A DNA stretch of 64,000 nucleotides from Nitrosovibrio sp. Nv4 (GTDB lineage: Bacteria; Pseudomonadota; Gammaproteobacteria; Burkholderiales; Nitrosomonadaceae). Below, in pieces: positions 26,439 to 36,324 of the stretch (positions are counted from its first letter, which is position 1; each line of letters starts with the position of its first letter). The stretch covers positions 558,001 to 622,000 of the forward strand of contig NZ_OCMZ01000002.1 of the NCBI RefSeq assembly GCF_900215485.1. The letters are read 5' to 3'. The notes beneath the pieces were generated by a model that had not been told where the DNA came from, made no database searches, and was given only the letters and a program-made list of their open reading frames with translations. The position numbers and the translations under genes were made by a program.

Positions 26439-28799
26439 CTACCCCTTCAACCTCGCAAAAGCCGCAGCCATTGCACCATTATTCTCGGGTTCCCGTTTTT
26501 CTTTTTGTTTCAGTTGAGGCCGGGATGAGTGGTCCTTCCCACCGCCGCGTTGCTCAGATTTACCGCTACGGTGCCCCTGTTGCCCCGGGGCATCCGTCAG
26601 CCGCATCGTAAGCGCAATCCGTTTTCGCTTCTCATCGATTTCCACCACTTTGACCTTAACAACCTGCCCCACCTTGACCATGGTATGCGGGTCTTTCACA
26701 TATGTATCTGCAAGCGCGGAGATGTGCACCAGCCCATCCTGATGCACGCCGATGTCTACGAATGCGCCGAACGCAGCGACGTTGGTCACTACGCCTTCCA
26801 GAATCATATCCGGGCGTAAGTCCTTCATCTCGTTCACGCCTTCCTTGAAGACTGCGGTGGTGAATTCGGGGCGTGGGTCGCGACCTGGTTTTTCCAGTTC
26901 GCCCAGAATGTCGCTGATTGTCGGTATGCCGTTTTTTTCGTCTACATACTTGGCCGGGTTCAGCGACTTCAACAGTTTGCTGTTACCAACCAGCGCCTTG
27001 ATGTCCTGCTTGAGGTCGGCAAGGATTTTTTCCACCACGGGATAGGACTCGGGGTGCACTGCGGAGGCATCCAGTGGATTATCGCCATTCATGATGCGCA
27101 GGAAGCCTGCCGCCTGCTCAAAAGTCTTTTCACCGAGGCGCGGCACACCGCGCAAAGCCGCGCGTGATGTGAACATGCCTCTCACATCGCGGTAAGCAAC
27201 GATGCTCTGGGCGACCGCACTGTTAAGTCCTGAAACCCGTTCCAGCAGAAGTTGCGAGGCCGTATTCACATCCACGCCTACCGCATTGACGCAATCTTCC
27301 ACCACCGCGTCGAGCGAGCGTGCCAACTGGGTTTGTCCGACGTCGTGCTGGTATTGCCCGACTCCGATGGACTTGGGATCGACCTTTACCAGCTCCGCCA
27401 GTGGGTCTTGCAGGCGCCGGGCAATGGATACCGCGCCGCGCAGCGATACATCCATGCCGGGCAGTTCACGCGAAGCGAACTCGGAGGCGGAGTAGACGGA
27501 TGCGCCCGCTTCCGACACCACGATGGAAGTCAGCTTCAGTTCCGGGCATCGTTTGATCAGTTCTCTCGCCAGCTTGTCGGTCTCGCGCGATGCGGTGCCA
27601 TTGCCGATTGAAATCAGGGATACCTGATATTTTTCGGCAAGTTTTTCCAGTACATGAAGCGATCCGTTCCAATCGTTCTTTGGCTGGTGGGGATAAATTA
27701 CGGCGGTTTCCATGACCTTACCGGTTGCATCCACCACCGCGACTTTCACGCCGGTACGCAAACCTGGGTCGAGCCCCATCGTTGCACGCGGTCCGGCGGG
27801 AGCAGCCAATAGCAGTGCTTTCAAGTTGCGCGCAAAGACATTGATAGCCTCGGTTTCGGCGCGCTTGCGCAGCGCACCCATCAACTCGGTTTCCAGATGC
27901 ACAAAACTTTTCACGCGCCAGGTCCAGCGTACGGTGTCACTCAGCCATGCATCAGCCGGCCGGTTCTGATTCCGGATGCCAAAGTGAGCTGCAATACGCG
28001 CTTCACAAGGGTTGTGAGGCGCGTCCCATTTGGGCTTTTCCGCTTCCGAGTCCAGGCGCAAGCCCACATTCAAGATTTCTTCACGCCGGCCTCGAAACAT
28101 CGCCAGGGCCCGATGCGAAGGAATGGTATTGATCTTTTCGGCATACTCGAAATAATCGGCATACTTGGCGCCCGCCTCTTCCTTACCCTTCACGATCTTT
28201 GATTCCACTACCTCGTGCCCCAGCAAAAATTCGCGCAGCCATTGAAGCAATGTCGCGTCTTCGGCAAAGCGTTCCATCAGGATTTGACGCGCGCCCTCAA
28301 GTGCAGCCTTGGTATCTTCCACGCCGGGATTTTTGCCCTGATCGGTGGTGAACGGCGGCCTCAGGTATTTCGCGGCCTCTTCCTCGGGTTGCAGCATAGG
28401 ATTGATGAGCAATGCATCCGACAGCGGCTGCAACCCGGCCTCCAGCGCAATTTGCGCCTTGGTGCGGCGCTTTTTCTTGAAGGGGAGATACAGGTCTTCC
28501 AGACGCGTCTTGTCTTCCACTTGCGTGAGCGAAGCCAGCAGCGACGGTGTCATTTTGCCCTGCTCTTCGATGGACGCGATGATGGCTGCGCGCCTGTCTT
28601 CGAGCTCGCGCAGGTAGCGCAGGCGCTCTTCCAGCAGGCGCAGCTGAATGTCGTCCAGCCCTCCGGTCGCCTCCTTCCGATAACGGGCAATAAACGGCAC
28701 CGTTGCACCTTCATCGAGCAAGGCAACGGCGGCGGCAACCTGTGCGGGTTTAGCGGCGAGTTCAAGGGACAGGCGTTGTTCAATGGATGGCAGCATATT
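26439..28799 (-). CDS. tex: Tex, RNA-binding transcriptional accessory protein
   Basis: 786 residues from the ATG at 28797-28799 ([20 protein letters not shown]), close to the usual length; the frame is open to 28910, but that 37-residue extension is proline-rich and atypical. Order of domains: Tex N-terminal helical region ([20 protein letters not shown]), YqgF/RNase H-like core ([20 protein letters not shown]), helix-hairpin-helix segment ([19 protein letters not shown]), and a C-terminal S1 domain ([20 protein letters not shown]). It binds RNA and the elongating polymerase. No clear ribosome site. Confidence 0.92.
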   Translation of the reverse strand, partial: NMLPSIEQRLSLELAAKPAQVAAAVALLDEGATVPFIARYRKEATGGLDDIQLRLLEERLRYLRELEDRRAAIIASIEEQGKMTPSLLASLTQVEDKTRLEDLYLPFKKKRRTKAQIALEAGLQPLSDALLINPMLQPEEEAAKYLRPPFTTDQGKNPGVEDTKAALEGARQILMERFAEDATLLQWLREFLLGHEVVESKIVKGKEEAGAKYADYFEYAEKINTIPSHRALAMFRGRREEILNVGLRLDSEAEKPKWDAPHNPCEARIAAHFGIRNQNRPADAWLSDTVRWTWRVKSFVHLETELMGALRKRAETEAINVFARNLKALLLAAPAGPRATMGLDPGLRTGVKVAVVDATGKVMETAVIYPHQPKNDWNGSLHVLEKLAEKYQVSLISIGNGTASRETDKLARELIKRCPELKLTSIVVSEAGASVYSASEFASRELPGMDVSLRGAVSIARRLQDPLAELVKVDPKSIGVGQYQHDVGQTQLARSLDAVVEDCVNAVGVDVNTASQLLLERVSGLNSAVAQSIVAYRDVRGMFTSRAALRGVPRLGEKTFEQAAGFLRIMNGDNPLDASAVHPESYPVVEKILADLKQDIKALVGNSKLLKSLNPAKYVDEKNGIPTISDILGELEKPGRDPRPEFTTAVFKEGVNEMKDLRPDMILEGVVTNVAAFGAFVDIGVHQDGLVHISALADTYVKDPHTMVKVGQVVKVKVVEIDEKRKRIALTMRLTDAPGQQGHRSGKSEQRGGGKDHSSRPQLKQKEKREPENNGAMAAAFARLKG

Positions 28800-28866
28800 T
28801 AGAAAAATAATATTTTGTGAAGATAAAGGTATTGGGGGTGGAATGCTTGAAGCAGGGGGATGTGAA

Positions 28867-29220
28867 TCAAGTACTTTCGTCCGGCTGCGGGGCCTCTTTT
28901 TTACCGCCATCCGCGCGCCTGCGGTACATCCCCGCCCGCATAAGCAGCATCGCAGTTACAGGTGCAGTTGCGACCACGAACAGCGTGATCAGCACCTCCT
29001 GAAATACGAGCCGGTCAGCCTGTATGGAAGCCATCAATATCGATGCCAGCAACACGGAGCCCAGACCCAGCGAGTTGTTCAAGGTGGGACCGTGGATTCG
29101 TGCAAATAGATCGGGCAGTCTCAGCAAACCCAACGAACCGATCAGTGTCAGCGCGCCTCCCGTTATCATAAGCAATGACGCGAGCAGGTCCGCCCACAAG
29201 GGGATATTCACCGGAATCAT
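28867..29220 (-). CDS. mnhG: Mrp-type Na+/H+ antiporter subunit G
   Basis: 117 residues, three membrane helices. Family pattern: [20 protein letters not shown], then [20 protein letters not shown], then [19 protein letters not shown]. Last gene of the Mrp operon; its ATG overlaps the stop of subunit F by four bases. One of the small subunits needed to assemble the seven-part complex. Confidence 0.92.
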   Translation of the reverse strand: MIPVNIPLWADLLASLLMITGGALTLIGSLGLLRLPDLFARIHGPTLNNSLGLGSVLLASILMASIQADRLVFQEVLITLFVVATAPVTAMLLMRAGMYRRRADGGKKEAPQPDEST

Positions 29221-29498
29221 GGTTCGATCACCTCTCCGCGCAACAGGAACTTCGCCATTGCAGCTGAACCGACGAAACCAAACAAGGCAATCAGCAGGGC
29301 AATATCGAAATACAATCTGTCCCCGAACTGGATACCCAGCGTCAGCGCGGTTATCATGCTGTTCACATATAACGTATCGAGCGCGAGCACACGGTCCTCG
29401 GCCGCCGGTCCTCGCAACAGACGGATTCCCGCAAAGATCATCGCGAGCGCGAACGCGATCAGGGCAAAGGACACGGCGAATGGCAGTAAGGTAGTCAT
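29217..29498 (-). CDS. mnhF: Mrp-type Na+/H+ antiporter subunit F
   Basis: 93 residues, three membrane helices: FALIAFALAMIFAGIRLLRG, LDTLYVNSMITALTLGIQ and IALLIALFGFVGSAAMAKFL. The GPAAEDRVLALDTLY loop is the family signature. Overlaps subunits E and G by four bases each. Confidence 0.92.
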   Translation of the reverse strand: MTTLLPFAVSFALIAFALAMIFAGIRLLRGPAAEDRVLALDTLYVNSMITALTLGIQFGDRLYFDIALLIALFGFVGSAAMAKFLLRGEVIEP

Positions 29499-29983
29499 TC
29501 GAAAATCTCCATCAGTGGACGTTCATAACGGTATTTTATCGTGCGGACCCAGGCTTCCTCATCCTGCAGGTCCAGCACGTGAATCGTCAGCGCGGCGCCA
29601 TCCGGGGAGAGGCCGGCCCAAACGGTGCCGGGTGTCGCGGTGATTATACAGGCCAGCGTTGCAAGACCGTACGGGTCGCGCAGGTCGATCGGAATTTTCA
29701 TGAAACCGGAGTTGGTGCGCCGTTCTGCCGGCCCGAGAATAACGCCCGCCACGGCGATATTGGAACGGGCGATGTCAAGCAGCACAACAAAAAATAACCG
29801 GACCGCGGCCAGCAGGTGGTGGGGGCGCGCGCTCAGAGGCCGCATTACCGCTGTTCCAAGCGTAATGGCAATCGTAAGTATCAGGCCCAGCGCCAGCTGG
29901 CCGGGCGCCAGCGTATCGTTAAGCAGGAGCCATAGCGCAAACAGCGTAACTGTAAATAGTGTCAGGGATGGCCAACGCTTCAT
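29495..29983 (-). CDS. mnhE: Mrp-type Na+/H+ antiporter subunit E
   Basis: 162 residues from the ATG at 29981-29983; a longer frame to 30397 overlaps subunit D in another frame and is ignored. N-terminal helices (FTVTLFALWLLLNDTLAPGQ; LALGLILTIAITLGTAVM) and the soluble part with FMKIPIDLRDPYGLATLACI and the ITATPGTVWAGLS motif that defines MnhE. Overlaps subunit D by four bases. Confidence 0.92.
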   Translation of the reverse strand: MKRWPSLTLFTVTLFALWLLLNDTLAPGQLALGLILTIAITLGTAVMRPLSARPHHLLAAVRLFFVVLLDIARSNIAVAGVILGPAERRTNSGFMKIPIDLRDPYGLATLACIITATPGTVWAGLSPDGAALTIHVLDLQDEEAWVRTIKYRYERPLMEIFE

Positions 29984-31635
29984 TGCCCGATCCCCTCTAT
30001 TTCGTGTGAAGAAACCTGCAGGGGATTGCTGGCCAATACCGCATCGATGTATATCTGCGGCGAGGAAAGGGAAATGCCGGCAAGACCCAGATAATCCGTT
30101 GCCGGCCCGGCCTCGACAGCCAGTCCCACGGTCAGGAGCAGCAACACGGCGACAGGCGCCGCTTCGATCACACGCAACCGGGGGGTAACAATATCGTCCG
30201 AACTCCAGAATAGCCGCACGCCCATTCTGCACAGCGCGATGATGCCGGCCAGGCTGGACCCCAGCACTGCCGCCCACAGAACCCACACCGATCCGGGAAG
30301 TGTCTCGAGTGGCCCGGTGGTCAGTGCTGCCGAAAGAATCAGGAACTTGGCGACGAAGCCGGACAACGGCGGCAGCCCGGTAATAAGAAGCGCACACGCG
30401 ATAAAACTCATACCCAGAAACGCCATGGCGGCTGGTATGGCGATTCCGACGACCTCATCGGGAAGGGTGAGGTCGGGCGGGTCTTCAAGAACGGACGGCT
30501 CAAACGGTTCGGCTGCGATGTCCTCGCCGAATTGCTGGGTACGCTCGATCATTTCGCTCAGCATGAAAAAAGCACCCGTGGCCAGAACGGAGCTGACCAG
30601 ATAAAACAATGCCGCACTCTTCATCCCGGCGCCGCCCAGACCCAACGCCATCAGCAACGTGCCGGCCGACGCAACGACACAATAGGCGACCAGGCGTTGC
30701 GATTGTTGCGCGGTCAGCATGCCCGCCGTACCCAGCGCGAGCGTAGCCAGGCCGATACAGAACAACCAGCCGTCATTGAATGGAGCCGGCGCGCCTGAAA
30801 CGGATGAGGCAGACAAGAGCGACCCCACGCGCAGCAGTGCATAAACTCCCACCTTGGTCATGATGGAGAATACCGCCGCGACCGGCGGCGCCGCCGCCCC
30901 ATAAGCCGCTGGCAGCCAGAAATTCAGGGGCCAGGCGCCTGCCTTGAGCAGAAACGCGATGCCGAGTATCGCCGCGCCGGTTTCGAACAGAACGCGGTCT
31001 CCTTGGGCCAGCGCCGGCACGCGGGCGGCAAGATCGGCCATATTCAGCGTTCCGGTTGCGCCGTAGATCAATGAAACCCCGATCAGGAAGACAAAGGATC
31101 CCGCGAGATTGATGGCAATATAATGCAAGCCAGCCTTAACCCGGCGCTCGCCCAGGCCATGCAGCACCAGGCCATAGGAGGCGGCCAGCAGCACTTCCAC
31201 GAATACGAACAGATTGAATAGATCGCCAGTCAGGAATGCGCCATTTACTCCCATGATCAGAAACTGGAACAGCGATTGAAAATGTGGACCCATTTTCTTC
31301 CAGCGCGCGAGTGCATACACCAGGGATGTCAGTGCCAGCACTGCATTCAGCATCAGCATTACGGCGGACAATCGATCCAGCACCAGCACGATGCCAAATG
31401 GCGCCTTCCAGCCGCCCAGCAGGTAGACCGCGATTCCCTCAGGCCACATCTCCGGCATCGCTCCGCTTGCGACATAGGCCAGCGCAACTGCCGTCGCCAG
31501 ATTCGCCAAGGTGGCAATAAGGGCAATAACCGTGCGTGTCGTGCGCCGCGCTTCCGCGAACAGCAACATCGCCGCACCGGCAACCAGCGGGATGACTACC
31601 GGGAATACAGGAAGATGCTGTAGCCAGATGCTCAT
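29980..31635 (-). CDS. mnhD: Mrp-type Na+/H+ antiporter subunit D (NuoN/M-like)
   Basis: 551 residues, about 14 membrane helices. Proton-channel family features: FLTGDLFNLFVFVEVLLAAS with the conserved glutamate, GAAILGIAFLLKAGAWPLNF with the conserved lysine, WLPAAYGAAAPPVAAVFSIM, and YALLRVGSLL. Subunit D is a complex I-like proton or cation path. Overlaps C and E by four bases. Confidence 0.93.
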   Translation of the reverse strand: MSIWLQHLPVFPVVIPLVAGAAMLLFAEARRTTRTVIALIATLANLATAVALAYVASGAMPEMWPEGIAVYLLGGWKAPFGIVLVLDRLSAVMLMLNAVLALTSLVYALARWKKMGPHFQSLFQFLIMGVNGAFLTGDLFNLFVFVEVLLAASYGLVLHGLGERRVKAGLHYIAINLAGSFVFLIGVSLIYGATGTLNMADLAARVPALAQGDRVLFETGAAILGIAFLLKAGAWPLNFWLPAAYGAAAPPVAAVFSIMTKVGVYALLRVGSLLSASSVSGAPAPFNDGWLFCIGLATLALGTAGMLTAQQSQRLVAYCVVASAGTLLMALGLGGAGMKSAALFYLVSSVLATGAFFMLSEMIERTQQFGEDIAAEPFEPSVLEDPPDLTLPDEVVGIAIPAAMAFLGMSFIACALLITGLPPLSGFVAKFLILSAALTTGPLETLPGSVWVLWAAVLGSSLAGIIALCRMGVRLFWSSDDIVTPRLRVIEAAPVAVLLLLTVGLAVEAGPATDYLGLAGISLSSPQIYIDAVLASNPLQVSSHEIEGIGQ

Positions 31636-31991
31636 GATTCCGCTTCGTCACTGTCACGGTCGCCATCCACGTGATCGTTGCCGGTCAAGCCGCGTGAGGC
31701 AAGTAATACGACCAGGAACAGTGCTGTCGTGGCAAAGCCGATCACGATTGCTGTCAGCACCAGCGCCTGCGGTACAGGGTCGTCGTATAGAGAGGGGTCG
31801 GCTTGCTTGAGAGCATCGATGATAGGCGCGCCCCCGACTGCCAATCGTCCCATACCGAAAATGAACAGGTTCACCGCGTACGACAGCAGAGAAAGCCCCA
31901 TGATGACCTGGAAGGTGCGCGGACGCAGCACCAGCCATACACCTGATCCAGTCAATACGCCAATCGCCAACGCATAGACAATTTCCATCAA
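31632..31991 (-). CDS. mnhC: Mrp-type Na+/H+ antiporter subunit C (NuoK-like)
   Basis: 119 residues with three helices: VYALAIGVLTGSGVWLVL, TFQVIMGLSLLSYAVNLFIF and QALVLTAIVIGFATTALFLV, the last being the family signature (DPVPQALVLTAIVI). An alternative ATG lies three bases downstream. Overlaps AB and D by four bases. Confidence 0.92.
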   Translation of the reverse strand: MMEIVYALAIGVLTGSGVWLVLRPRTFQVIMGLSLLSYAVNLFIFGMGRLAVGGAPIIDALKQADPSLYDDPVPQALVLTAIVIGFATTALFLVVLLASRGLTGNDHVDGDRDSDEAES

Positions 31992-34900
31992 TCCTCCTTG
32001 TTGGCGTCCAGCGCTGCGCGGGCTTCGGTTTGCACGGATTGCGCGAGCCGTGCGGGTTCTGGGGCGTGCATTGTTGCGTGATGCGCGGCTGAGGGCTCTG
32101 CAAGCGGCTCCGTCGCACTTGTTTCCACATGAGCAGTGACCGGCTTGCGGTGCCCCCGCCGGGACTGGTGGGCCAGTGCCACCAGGATAAGCACAGTAGC
32201 GCCAATCACCAAAAGAAAGACGCCCAGATCAAACAGCAATACAGTGGAAAGATGCAACTCGCCGATCAGCGGCAAGGTCGGCTGCCAAACGAGGGCCGAC
32301 AGAAATGGACGCGATACCGCCCACGCAGCCGAACCCGCGCCCGCTGCGCACAACAGACCCAGCGCAATCCAGTACTGCGGATAAATACGAGTACGCGATT
32401 CTGCCCACGCCGTCCCACCTACCATGTACTGGAGGATAACCGCGGTCGCCACGATCAGTCCGGCCACGAATCCGCCTCCAGGCTCATTGTGTCCACGCAG
32501 CAGAAAAAAAACCGCCACCATGCCGGCAACCGGCAGCAGCAGCTGCACGATAACGCCCGGCAGCATCATCGACCCTTCGGGCAACAATGCGTGAGGGTCC
32601 GGCGGCACCCCCCCGGCTTGCGCATCCTGCTCCTGCTGCTGGACAGGCAAACCCATGCTTTCCGGAGCGGGGCGAAACCGCCTCAGCAGCGCAAATACGG
32701 TCAGCGCCACAATGCCCACCACCGTGATCTCGCCCATTGTGTCAAAACCACGAAAATCGACCAGGATCACATTGACTACGTTGGCGCCGCCCGCCAGCAG
32801 CAGGGAATTCTCGATGAAGAACGGCGAGATGCCTTCCCCTGCCTGCCGCGTCAGCACCGCATAGCTCAACGTCGCAAGGCCGCCACCCGCAACCACGGCC
32901 AGACCGAGATCCCTCAGCCGTCGGGTTCGGGCACGCAGACGCACCTGGAGCGGGACCAATTTATCGTCGATCGATTTATAACGGGGTGGAAGCCAGCGCA
33001 AGCCAAGCAAGAGCAGAACAAGTGTTACTACCTCCACGATGAGTTGCGTCAGCGCCAGATCGGGTGCCGAAAACCAGACAAAGGTCATACATGTGGCCAA
33101 CCCCGCTGCGCCCGTCAGGCTCAGTGCCGCGAGACGGTGATACTTGGCCTGCGCGGCGGCGCCGATCGCGCAGGCCGCGCCTACCAGCCACATCAGCCCA
33201 AACGCGGGATTGACGGCGGTCACCATTCTATCGCCCGAAGGCAATCCCCCGTGCATTAACGGTATCAGCGCGCTTGCGAATGCCGCAGAGATCAGAAGCA
33301 GCAACTGCACTTGCAGGCGTGACGTGGATAGCCATCGGTTCAGACCCTTGGCCACTGAATCAAGCTTTTCGAGCAGGAATTCAAAAATGCGCTGGCCATC
33401 GAAATGATTGATCAACGGCACTACCGCTGTGCCCTGCTGATATTTTCCGAGTGCCCGGTACAATATAACGCCTCCAGCCATCGCCATGAGACTCATGATC
33501 AGTGGCAAATTCAAGCCATGCCATACCGCGAGGCTGTGAAAAGGCATGTCCGGTCCCAGCACCGATCGTGATGCCATATCCAGGTAGGGCCCAATCGTTC
33601 TTCCGGGAATTACGCCAACCACCAGACAGGCCGTTACCAGCAGTCCGCTGGGAAACAGCATCCAGATGGGTGGCTCATGCGGTTTCTTTGGCAGATCGGC
33701 GGCTTGTGGCCCGAAAAATACCTGGAGGATAAGACGCAGGGAATAGGCAACGCTGAACGTCCCCCAAATCACCGCCATTATCGGCAAACCGACGCGTGTG
33801 ATCAGATGACCGCTCACGAATACCGTTTCAGCAAAAAACATCTCTTTTGAAAGGAATCCATTGAACAGCGGCACACCCGCCATTGATGCCGCCCCAACCA
33901 CCGCCAGCGTCGCCGTAATGGGCATCGCGCGATACAGACCGCTCAGCCGCGACAGATCACGCGTACCGCTCTCGTGGTCCACCATACCGGCCGCCATGAA
34001 CAATGAGGCTTTGAACGTTGCATGATTCATAATGTGAAAAATGGCGGCTATCAACGCAAGCGAGCTGTTAAGCCCGAGCAGCAGTGTAATCAGGCCCAGA
34101 TGACTTATGGTCGAATACGCCAGCACACCCTTCATGTCCCGTTGGAAAATTGCCGCGTAGGCCCCCAGCACCAGGGAGAGAAGGCCCGCGGTGCCGATGA
34201 TCCAGAACCAGGCATCGGTACCCGCAAGCACAGGCCAGAGCCGCACCAGCAGGAATACCCCCGCTTTGACCATCGTCGCGGAATGCAGATAAACAGATAC
34301 CGGGGTGGGCGCCGCCATCGCGTGCGGCAACCAGAAATGAAACGGAAATTGCGCACTCTTGGTCAGTGCGCCTAGCGCAATCAGGATCAGCGCCGTGAGA
34401 TACCACGAATGCGCTCGGACCAGATCGCCAGAAGCCAGCACAATATCCAGGTCGTAACTACCCACGATGCGCCCCAGGATCAGCACGCCCGCAAGCAGGC
34501 ACAGGCCCCCCGCCGCCGTAACGGTCAACGCCATGCGAGCGCCGCGGCGAGCATCCGCACGGTGGTACCAGTATGCTATTAGCATGAACGATGTCAGGCT
34601 GGTCAACTCCCAGAACACTACCAGCTGAATCAGGTTGCCCGATAGCACCACCCCGAGCATGGCGCCCATGAAAGCCAGAAAGAACGAAAAAAAACGCGGT
34701 ACCGGATCCTGCGGCGCCATATAGTACCGCGCATACAGTACGACCAGCGCCCCCATCACCGTCACCAGCATCGCAAACAACCAGGCGAAGCCATCCATGC
34801 GAAACGTGAAATCGAGGCCCAGTCCCGGCGCCCATCGCAATTCCTCTCGCGCTACGCCCCCTTCGGCTATTTGCGTATAGTGCTGCAATGTGAGGACGAC

Positions 34901-35017
34901 GCAGGCAACGGCAACTGCACCGGCAAGCCACGCTGCCGCATTGCGGGCGTGGGAAGGCACAAAGGCGGCACAGAGACTACCCGCAAACGGCAGGACGACA
35001 ATCCAGACTAGCGACAT
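31988..35017 (-). CDS. mnhA: Mrp-type Na+/H+ antiporter fused subunits A and B
   Basis: 1009 residues. Residues 1-760 are the NuoL-like subunit A (AMLGVVLSGNLIQLVVFWEL; LTKSAQFPFHFWLPHAMAAP; IMNHATFKASLFMAAGMVDH). The C-terminal 250 residues are subunit B, marked by RGHNEPGGGFVAGLIVAT. A-B fusion is typical of the group 1/2 arrangement in many proteobacteria. First gene of the operon; the complex exports Na+ or K+ in exchange for protons at the inner membrane. The promoter should lie in 35018-35150. Confidence 0.93.
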   Translation of the reverse strand: MSLVWIVVLPFAGSLCAAFVPSHARNAAAWLAGAVAVACVVLTLQHYTQIAEGGVAREELRWAPGLGLDFTFRMDGFAWLFAMLVTVMGALVVLYARYYMAPQDPVPRFFSFFLAFMGAMLGVVLSGNLIQLVVFWELTSLTSFMLIAYWYHRADARRGARMALTVTAAGGLCLLAGVLILGRIVGSYDLDIVLASGDLVRAHSWYLTALILIALGALTKSAQFPFHFWLPHAMAAPTPVSVYLHSATMVKAGVFLLVRLWPVLAGTDAWFWIIGTAGLLSLVLGAYAAIFQRDMKGVLAYSTISHLGLITLLLGLNSSLALIAAIFHIMNHATFKASLFMAAGMVDHESGTRDLSRLSGLYRAMPITATLAVVGAASMAGVPLFNGFLSKEMFFAETVFVSGHLITRVGLPIMAVIWGTFSVAYSLRLILQVFFGPQAADLPKKPHEPPIWMLFPSGLLVTACLVVGVIPGRTIGPYLDMASRSVLGPDMPFHSLAVWHGLNLPLIMSLMAMAGGVILYRALGKYQQGTAVVPLINHFDGQRIFEFLLEKLDSVAKGLNRWLSTSRLQVQLLLLISAAFASALIPLMHGGLPSGDRMVTAVNPAFGLMWLVGAACAIGAAAQAKYHRLAALSLTGAAGLATCMTFVWFSAPDLALTQLIVEVVTLVLLLLGLRWLPPRYKSIDDKLVPLQVRLRARTRRLRDLGLAVVAGGGLATLSYAVLTRQAGEGISPFFIENSLLLAGGANVVNVILVDFRGFDTMGEITVVGIVALTVFALLRRFRPAPESMGLPVQQQEQDAQAGGVPPDPHALLPEGSMMLPGVIVQLLLPVAGMVAVFFLLRGHNEPGGGFVAGLIVATAVILQYMVGGTAWAESRTRIYPQYWIALGLLCAAGAGSAAWAVSRPFLSALVWQPTLPLIGELHLSTVLLFDLGVFLLVIGATVLILVALAHQSRRGHRKPVTAHVETSATEPLAEPSAAHHATMHAPEPARLAQSVQTEARAALDANKED

Positions 35018-35424
35018 GACCTGTTGATATTATTTCCCTCCAGAACCAGGGGACGCTGCTCGGCCCAGCCGAACGATCCGGCAGGCAAGGTCACGGACGG
35101 AAAAATGCGTCGGTTATGGAGAGGCCGGGCAGATCGGGCATGAGCGACACGCATAACCCGAATTCAAGCAGTTAATGTTTAAAACTTGACGCCATTCCTC
35201 GACTTCCCGGCGGGCGTTTGTAATAACGGTGCGTCGGGAATTTCCGGACTGACGCAGTCAACTACCGTAGCCTGGGTTCTATCTTCCCAATTCCGATAGA
35301 TGACGGCTTCGAAGATCAGGCAGAATTTCAGGCGGAATGGAAACCTCTGAAAGTCCGGAGTCTGTCGCACTAGCTCCAGAGAAGGTTATTCAGAAATTCT
35401 TTATACTCTTTATACTTCCTGTCC
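35018..35424. other. Mrp upstream region / junction with accessory region
   Basis: Contains the promoter side of the Mrp operon. A minus-strand frame at 35179-35370 (63 codons) has no family pattern. The accessory region with transfer genes begins after this. Confidence 0.4.
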
Positions 35425-35775
35425 GAATAATATCATCCCACGATATTTTTTGATTACTTGTCGCTATTAGAGCACTGCGAGACGTCCGCTTTTGTGTCTG
35501 CGTTTGAGCAACGACGCAGGACTTCACTTACCTTGGGAGCATTGCGGAATGTGGTGCCAGACGTGCTTTACAAGGAGCGGGTGTCCGCCATTGTTCAGAT
35601 ACCGGCACTCAAAGAGCAAACGTATGGCCGCGATCTGAGCGATATGCTGCAAAAACGGATGACATTCGATGAAGCGCTGGCCATGGAATCACTCACCATC
35701 ATGACGCGCCAGCGGCTGAAGATAGTACGCGATAAACTCTACAGTGAGCTTGACGAGGCCGAAGTGTTGCTATGA
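35425..35775 (+). pseudogene. traL: TraL-like conjugation protein, C-terminal remnant
   Basis: The frame opens after a TAA near 35424. From about 35578 it reads ERVSAIVQIPALKEQTYGRD and on through SDMLQKRMTFDEALAMESLT to IMTRQRLKIV. I recognise this as the C-terminal third of the IncP (RP4) TraL, a ParA-like ATPase of about 240 residues. The N-terminal nucleotide-binding part is missing and replaced by unrelated sequence, so this is a 3' fragment. A TTG at 35458 is the first possible start. It overlaps traM by four bases, as in the plasmid operon. Confidence 0.65.
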
Positions 35776-36188
35776 CAACAGATCTTGAGGGCATCGATGA
35801 GATCATCAAAGAGGTTGCGGTCAAGCACAACATCATGCTTAGCCGCGATGATCCCATACTGATGCTATACACGATCAACAAACAGCTCATGACTACGAGC
35901 AAGCAGGCCCAGGAAGGCATGCTCCAGGAGTTCCGCAAAGAGCTGGAAACCATCGCGCAGCGGTGGGGAAATGAAGCCAGCAATCAGGCGAACAAGACCC
36001 TCAACAGCACCGTGGCCTCGATGCGAGATATGATCACTACCACGATTAGGGAGGAAACCGATGCGGCAATGGACCGGTTAGCAGCGGGGGGTCAAAGATG
36101 GCAGCGTCTAAATAACCTTAACCTGCTCGCGTCGGTTCTGACGCTTGCCGCCGCCGCCATTGTACTTTGGGTGGCGGCGGGGAATTAA
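35772..36188 (+). CDS. traM: TraM-like conjugal transfer protein (IncP type)
   Basis: 138 residues, intact. N-terminal IKEVAVKHNIMLSRDDPILM and LYTINKQLM, a helical middle with FRKELETIAQRWGNEASNQA, and a C-terminal membrane helix (LLASVLTLAAAAIVLWVAAG). Layout matches the TraM encoded just after TraL in IncP transfer operons, including the four-base overlap. TraM helps DNA transfer; no other transfer gene survives here, so it is probably stranded. Confidence 0.75.
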   Translation: MTTDLEGIDEIIKEVAVKHNIMLSRDDPILMLYTINKQLMTTSKQAQEGMLQEFRKELETIAQRWGNEASNQANKTLNSTVASMRDMITTTIREETDAAMDRLAAGGQRWQRLNNLNLLASVLTLAAAAIVLWVAAGN

Positions 36189-36282
36189 TCTGTATCAGTT
36201 CGGATTTGATTGGACAAACAATGTCTGATTCGAACTGCTGCCAAGTGCCGGGAAGCGGCCCTCAGGCGCGAAAAACGAATAC

Positions 36283-36313
36283 GCCACAAGGGGCGCGTCT
36301 GTCCCTTTGTGGC
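36283..36313. terminator. Bidirectional hairpin between traM and HAF gene 1
   Basis: GCCACAAGGG at 36283-36292 pairs with CCCTTTGTGGC at 36303-36313 with one bulge. It lies between two convergent genes (traM plus, HAF gene minus). The T-run is weak, so efficiency is uncertain. Confidence 0.45.
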
Positions 36314-36324
36314 TCAAACTCTGC

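Noticed and set aside
28215-28802. Plus-strand ORF of 195 codons
   Set aside because: Antisense to the tex N-terminal region.
32129-33259. Plus-strand ORF of 376 codons
   Set aside because: Antisense to mnhAB; composition is that of the complementary strand of a GC-rich membrane protein gene.
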